Source: Diaminobutyricimonas sp. LJ205 (GTDB lineage: Bacteria; Actinomycetota; Actinomycetes; Actinomycetales; Microbacteriaceae). From it: a stretch of 64,000 nucleotides of DNA. This document shows, one piece after another, positions 60,872 through 64,000 of the stretch. The translations under genes and the position numbers were made by a program. The notes beneath the pieces were generated by a model. It saw nothing but the letters and a program-made list of their open reading frames with translations, made no database searches and was not told the DNA's origin. The first letter of the stretch is position 1. The number at the start of each line of letters is the position of its first letter. The stretch is taken from the NCBI RefSeq assembly GCF_009755725.1, contig NZ_CP046619.1, positions 2,232,001 to 2,296,000 on the forward strand, written 5' to 3'.

Positions 60872-62527
60872 CTAGGCCGCCGCGAGCACCCGCTGGTTCG
60901 GCACGCAGTGGGTCATCGTCAGCCCCTGCACGTCGCGCGGACCGTTGCTGCCGAGGTTCTCCAGCCGACGCTTGTCCTCGTCGGTGAGGGTCTGGCCCGG
61001 CAGCGGCGGGAGCGAGCGGATCTCGTCGACCCGGATGCCGAGGCCTTCACCCACCCGGGCGCCGAGGTCGTCGTCGGCCAGGTAGAAATGCCACAGCATC
61101 CGCTCCTGGACCGCACGCGTGGCCTGGGAGATCAGGGTGACGAAGTTGAGCACGAGATCGTCTTGCTCCCACGTCTCCATGAGCTGGAACCGCTGGCCGG
61201 GCTGCAGGTAGTCGTTGGTGCGCGGGATGCGCGCCCGGGTGAGCCGGCCGTGCAGCTCGGGGCCCTCGATGTCTTCGGTGCGGTAGTGGTCCTCGCGGAG
61301 TCCGCCCGTGATCGACGGCTCGTAGTTGACGTGCGGGTTCTGCCCCTCGCCGAGGTCGAGCAGATGCGACATCTGCCCGCCGCGCTGGTTGGTGGACACC
61401 CTCGCCTTCGGCGAGTTCACCGGCAGTTGCAGGTAGTTCGGGCCGACCCGGTAGCGCTGGGTGTCGCTGTAGCTGAAGGTGCGGCCGACCAGCATCTTGT
61501 CATCGGAGAAGTCCAGCCCGTCGACCAGCACGCCGGTGCCGAACGCGATCTGCTCGTTCTCGTTGTGGTGGTCGGAGACGTTCCGGTTCAACGTCATGGT
61601 GCCGATCAGCTTGGGCTCGAAATCCTGTTCCGGCCAGGTCTTGGTGTCATCCAGCGGATCCCAGTCGAGTTCCGGATGCTCGTCGTCGCTCATCATCTGC
61701 ACGTACAGGTCCCACTGCGGGTAGTCGCCGTTCTCGATCGCCTCGAACAGGTCCTTCGAGGCATGCCCGGTCTCGGTTGCCTGAATCCGGGCAGCGTCGG
61801 CCGCAGTCATGCTCTTCACGCCCTGCCGAGGCTGCCAGTGGTACTTCACGAGCACGGTCTCGCCGGCGGCGTTGCACCATTTGTAGGTGTTCACCCCGAA
61901 GCCCTGCATGTGCCGGTAGTCGGCGGGGATGCCGCGCGGGCTGAACAGGTTGACGAGCATGTGCATCGACTCGGGGGTCTGCGACATGAAGTCGAAGATG
62001 CGGCCGGGCTCTTGGCGGAAGGTGACAGGGTCTGGCTTCAGCGAGTGGATGACATCCGGGAACTTGATCGCATCGCGGATGAAGAATACGCCCAGGTTGT
62101 TGCCGACCAGGTCCCAGTTGCCGTCTTCGGTGTAGAACTTCACCGCGAACCCGCGTGGGTCGCGGGCGGTCTCGGCGGAGTCGCGGCCGCCGATCACGGT
62201 CGAGAAGCGGATGGCGAGATCCGTCTTCTTGCCTGCCTCCTGGAAGAGCCGTGCGCGCGTGTACTTGGCAATCGGTTCGTCGCCCCATTTGCCGGTCGCC
62301 TCGAACTCGCCGTAGGCGACGAAGCCGCGCGCGTGCACGACGCGTTCCGGGATGCGTTCGCGGTCGAAGTGGCTGATCTTCTCGAGGAACTGGTAGTTCT
62401 CCAGCGTTGCCGGGCCGCGGGGTCCGACCGTGCGCTGGTTCTGGTTGTCGTAGACCGGATGTCCCTGCCTGTTGGTCAGGATGGCGCGGTCTTCACCGGT
62501 GGCGTAGTCGCCCTGCTCGTCGGGCAT
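60872..62527 (-). CDS. katA: Monofunctional haem catalase
   Basis: 551 residues: active-site His in [15 protein letters not shown], Asn in [18 protein letters not shown], and the proximal haem Tyr in [14 protein letters not shown]. It decomposes hydrogen peroxide in the cytosol. The extended C-terminus (about 50 residues beyond the core) is usual for clade 3 enzymes with extra residues, not the flavodoxin-bearing large clade. It stands alone between a palindromic repeat and prs. Confidence 0.95.
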   Translation of the reverse strand: MPDEQGDYATGEDRAILTNRQGHPVYDNQNQRTVGPRGPATLENYQFLEKISHFDRERIPERVVHARGFVAYGEFEATGKWGDEPIAKYTRARLFQEAGKKTDLAIRFSTVIGGRDSAETARDPRGFAVKFYTEDGNWDLVGNNLGVFFIRDAIKFPDVIHSLKPDPVTFRQEPGRIFDFMSQTPESMHMLVNLFSPRGIPADYRHMQGFGVNTYKWCNAAGETVLVKYHWQPRQGVKSMTAADAARIQATETGHASKDLFEAIENGDYPQWDLYVQMMSDDEHPELDWDPLDDTKTWPEQDFEPKLIGTMTLNRNVSDHHNENEQIAFGTGVLVDGLDFSDDKMLVGRTFSYSDTQRYRVGPNYLQLPVNSPKARVSTNQRGGQMSHLLDLGEGQNPHVNYEPSITGGLREDHYRTEDIEGPELHGRLTRARIPRTNDYLQPGQRFQLMETWEQDDLVLNFVTLISQATRAVQERMLWHFYLADDDLGARVGEGLGIRVDEIRSLPPLPGQTLTDEDKRRLENLGSNGPRDVQGLTMTHCVPNQRVLAAA

Positions 62528-62640
62528 GGTCTTGCTCCCTTGCCGTGTCGGTGGCGCCGAGGATGATCGGCTCCATCAAGCAGTCCAACAAGGCGGAAGG
62601 GAGGTGTCAACGCTCCGGCCGCTGGGAAGTTCCCGAAAGG

Positions 62641-63618
62641 TTAGGCGGCGCCGTCGAACATCGAGGTCACCGAACCGTCTTCGAACACCTCGCGGATCGC
62701 GCGGGCGATCAGCGGCGCGATCGGCAGCACGGTAAGGCGATCCCAATGCTTCTCCTCTGGCACGCGCAGGGTGTCGGTGACGACGACCTCGTCGATGAAG
62801 TCGCTCTGCAGCAGCTCCGTGGCCGGGTCACTGAACACGGCGTGCGTGGCGGCCACGACGACACCGGTGGCACCGGCGTTCTTCAGTGCCTCCGCGGCCT
62901 TGACGATGGTGCGGCCGGTGTCGATCAGGTCGTCGACGAGCAGGCAGACGCGTCCCTCGACCTGGCCGACGATCTCATGCACCGAAACCTGGTTCGGCAC
63001 CAGCGGGTCGCGGCGCTTGTGGATGATGGCGAGCGGGGCGCCAAGCTTGTCGCTCCAGATGTCGGCGACGCGCACCCGACCCATGTCGGGCGACACCACG
63101 GTCAGGTTCGACGGGTCGAGCTTGGCCTTGAAGTGCTTGAGCAGCACCGGCATGGCGAACAGGTGGTCGACTGGACCGTCGAAGAAGCCCTGGATCTGCG
63201 CGGCGTGCAGGTCGACGCTCATGATGCGGTCCGCGCCGGCGGCCTTGAACAGGTCGGCGACCAGGCGGGCGGAGATCGGCTCGCGGCCGCGACCCTTCTT
63301 GTCCTGCCGGGCGTACGGGTAGAACGGTGCGACGACGGTGATGCGCTTGGCCGAGGCACGCTTGAGAGCGTCGACCATGATCAGCTGCTCCATGATCGCC
63401 TCGTTGATCGGTGCGCCGTGCGACTGGATCACGAACGCGTCGCAGCCGCGAACGCTTTCGTCGTAGCGGGCGTAGATCTCGCCGTTGGCGAATGTGCGGG
63501 CATCCGTCGGCACCAGCTCTGATCCGAGTTCACTCGCGATGTCCTCTGCGAGCTGCGGATGGGCGCGGCCGCTGACGAGGACGAGTCTCTTCTCACCGCT
63601 GACTTTGATGCCGGACAC
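62641..63618 (-). CDS. prs: Ribose-phosphate pyrophosphokinase
   Basis: 325 residues: makes PRPP from ribose-5-phosphate and ATP. The ATP-site YARQDKKGRGREPISARLVA, the DLHAAQIQGFF segment and the PRPP loop VCLLVDDLIDTGRTIVKAA are intact. It follows glmU by 35 bases, the usual actinobacterial order. rplY, its normal downstream neighbour, lies 42 kb away at the other side of the accessory block. Confidence 0.96.
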   Translation of the reverse strand: MSGIKVSGEKRLVLVSGRAHPQLAEDIASELGSELVPTDARTFANGEIYARYDESVRGCDAFVIQSHGAPINEAIMEQLIMVDALKRASAKRITVVAPFYPYARQDKKGRGREPISARLVADLFKAAGADRIMSVDLHAAQIQGFFDGPVDHLFAMPVLLKHFKAKLDPSNLTVVSPDMGRVRVADIWSDKLGAPLAIIHKRRDPLVPNQVSVHEIVGQVEGRVCLLVDDLIDTGRTIVKAAEALKNAGATGVVVAATHAVFSDPATELLQSDFIDEVVVTDTLRVPEEKHWDRLTVLPIAPLIARAIREVFEDGSVTSMFDGAA

Positions 63619-63653
63619 GTATCCCGCTTCCTGCCGGTTGTCCGGCGATTTGG

Positions 63654-64000
63654 TTAGGAGTCACCCCGTGCGGCTGCCGCGGCCCGGGCCGCGGCGGTTC
63701 CCGCACGATTGGCCTCGACCCAGCCAGTCATGTTGCGCTGTGGAGCCACGTTGATCGCCAGGTCCCCCGCGCCGACGTCTTTGCGGACGACGGTGCCGGC
63801 GCCCGTATAGGCTCCGTCGGCAATTCTAACCGGGGCGACGAAGACGTTGTGCGACCCGGTGCGCACGTGCGAACCGACGCTCGTGCGGTGCTTGTTCACG
63901 CCGTCGTAGTTGGCGGTGATGGTGCCCGCGCCGATGTTCGAGCCCACGCCGACCTCGGTGTCGCCGATGTAGCTGAGGTGGGGCACCTTGCTGCCGACGC
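63654..64000 (-). CDS. glmU: Bifunctional GlmU (UDP-GlcNAc pyrophosphorylase/acetyltransferase), C-terminal part
   Basis: About 115 C-terminal residues are visible; the gene continues past 64000. The frame reads through [14 protein letters not shown] and [17 protein letters not shown], the left-handed beta-helix with the acetyl-CoA site typical of GlmU, then a short Ala/Arg-rich tail. The apparent start at 63986 is an internal codon. The enzyme makes UDP-GlcNAc for peptidoglycan. Confidence 0.93.
   Translation of the reverse strand, partial: VGSKVPHLSYIGDTEVGVGSNIGAGTITANYDGVNKHRTSVGSHVRTGSHNVFVAPVRIADGAYTGAGTVVRKDVGAGDLAINVAPQRNMTGWVEANRAGTAAARAAAAARGDS

Overview
The window is chromosomal DNA from a high-GC actinobacterium, most likely a member of the Microbacteriaceae. 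The evidence is very high third-position GC, many GTG starts, and the typical actinobacterial housekeeping order glmU-prs / rplY-pth-mfd-mazG / eno-ftsB-DUF501. No phage, transposase, integrase, plasmid or CRISPR genes were seen.

Layout. (1) 1-3933: the end of an ABC-2 exporter permease, then a minus-strand SsuABC/ThiXYZ-type importer operon. (2) 4060-6225: a large secreted Ig-like/membrane protein. (3) 6226-6804: a repeat-rich spacer with a tRNA-Leu(UAA). (4) 6805-20218, all minus strand: ndh, an S8 protease, DUF501, ftsB/divIC, eno, ferritin, a GNAT protein, hisS, mazG, mfd, pth and rplY. A plus-strand structured RNA candidate lies between hisS and mazG. (5) 20427-62527: about 42 kb of accessory catabolism lying between rplY and prs, genes that are close neighbours in many actinobacteria. 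(6) 62641-64000: prs and the 3' part of glmU.

The 42-kb block is mainly sugar-acid and glycoside catabolism. A gluconate/idonate operon (IdnD, IdnO, GntP, gluconokinase) is followed by a galactonate-type operon (CUT1 importer without its own ATPase, DgoD, KDPG/KDPGal aldolase, KDG kinase). A glucuronide module comes next: GPH transporter, beta-glucuronidase, UxaC, UxuB, ManD and a second gluconokinase. These routes converge on 2-keto-3-deoxygluconate, which KdgK and the two Eda-type aldolases can split, or on 6-phosphogluconate, which gndA at 55640 can use. Three FCD-type GntR regulators are interspersed.

From about 41 to 55 kb there is a second, less familiar module: an Opp-type importer with a fused permease-ATPase, two tandem Gfo/Idh/MocA dehydrogenases, two TIM-barrel sugar isomerase/epimerases, an MDR dehydrogenase without zinc ligands, and a GH3 hydrolase with a NagZ-like Asp-x-His pair. 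Five near-identical LacI-type operators (around TTGGCAACCGGTTGCCAA) link this module to beta-glucuronidase and UxaC-UxuB. The LacI-family gene at 43206-44255 is the obvious candidate regulator. I read this as one regulon for an imported glucuronic-acid-containing glycoside. Its substrate and the dehydrogenase/isomerase chemistry are not recognisable from sequence, which makes it the best candidate here for an undescribed pathway.

At the DNA level the window carries a dispersed palindromic repeat family (six copies) and several other long hairpins, mostly at gene ends.
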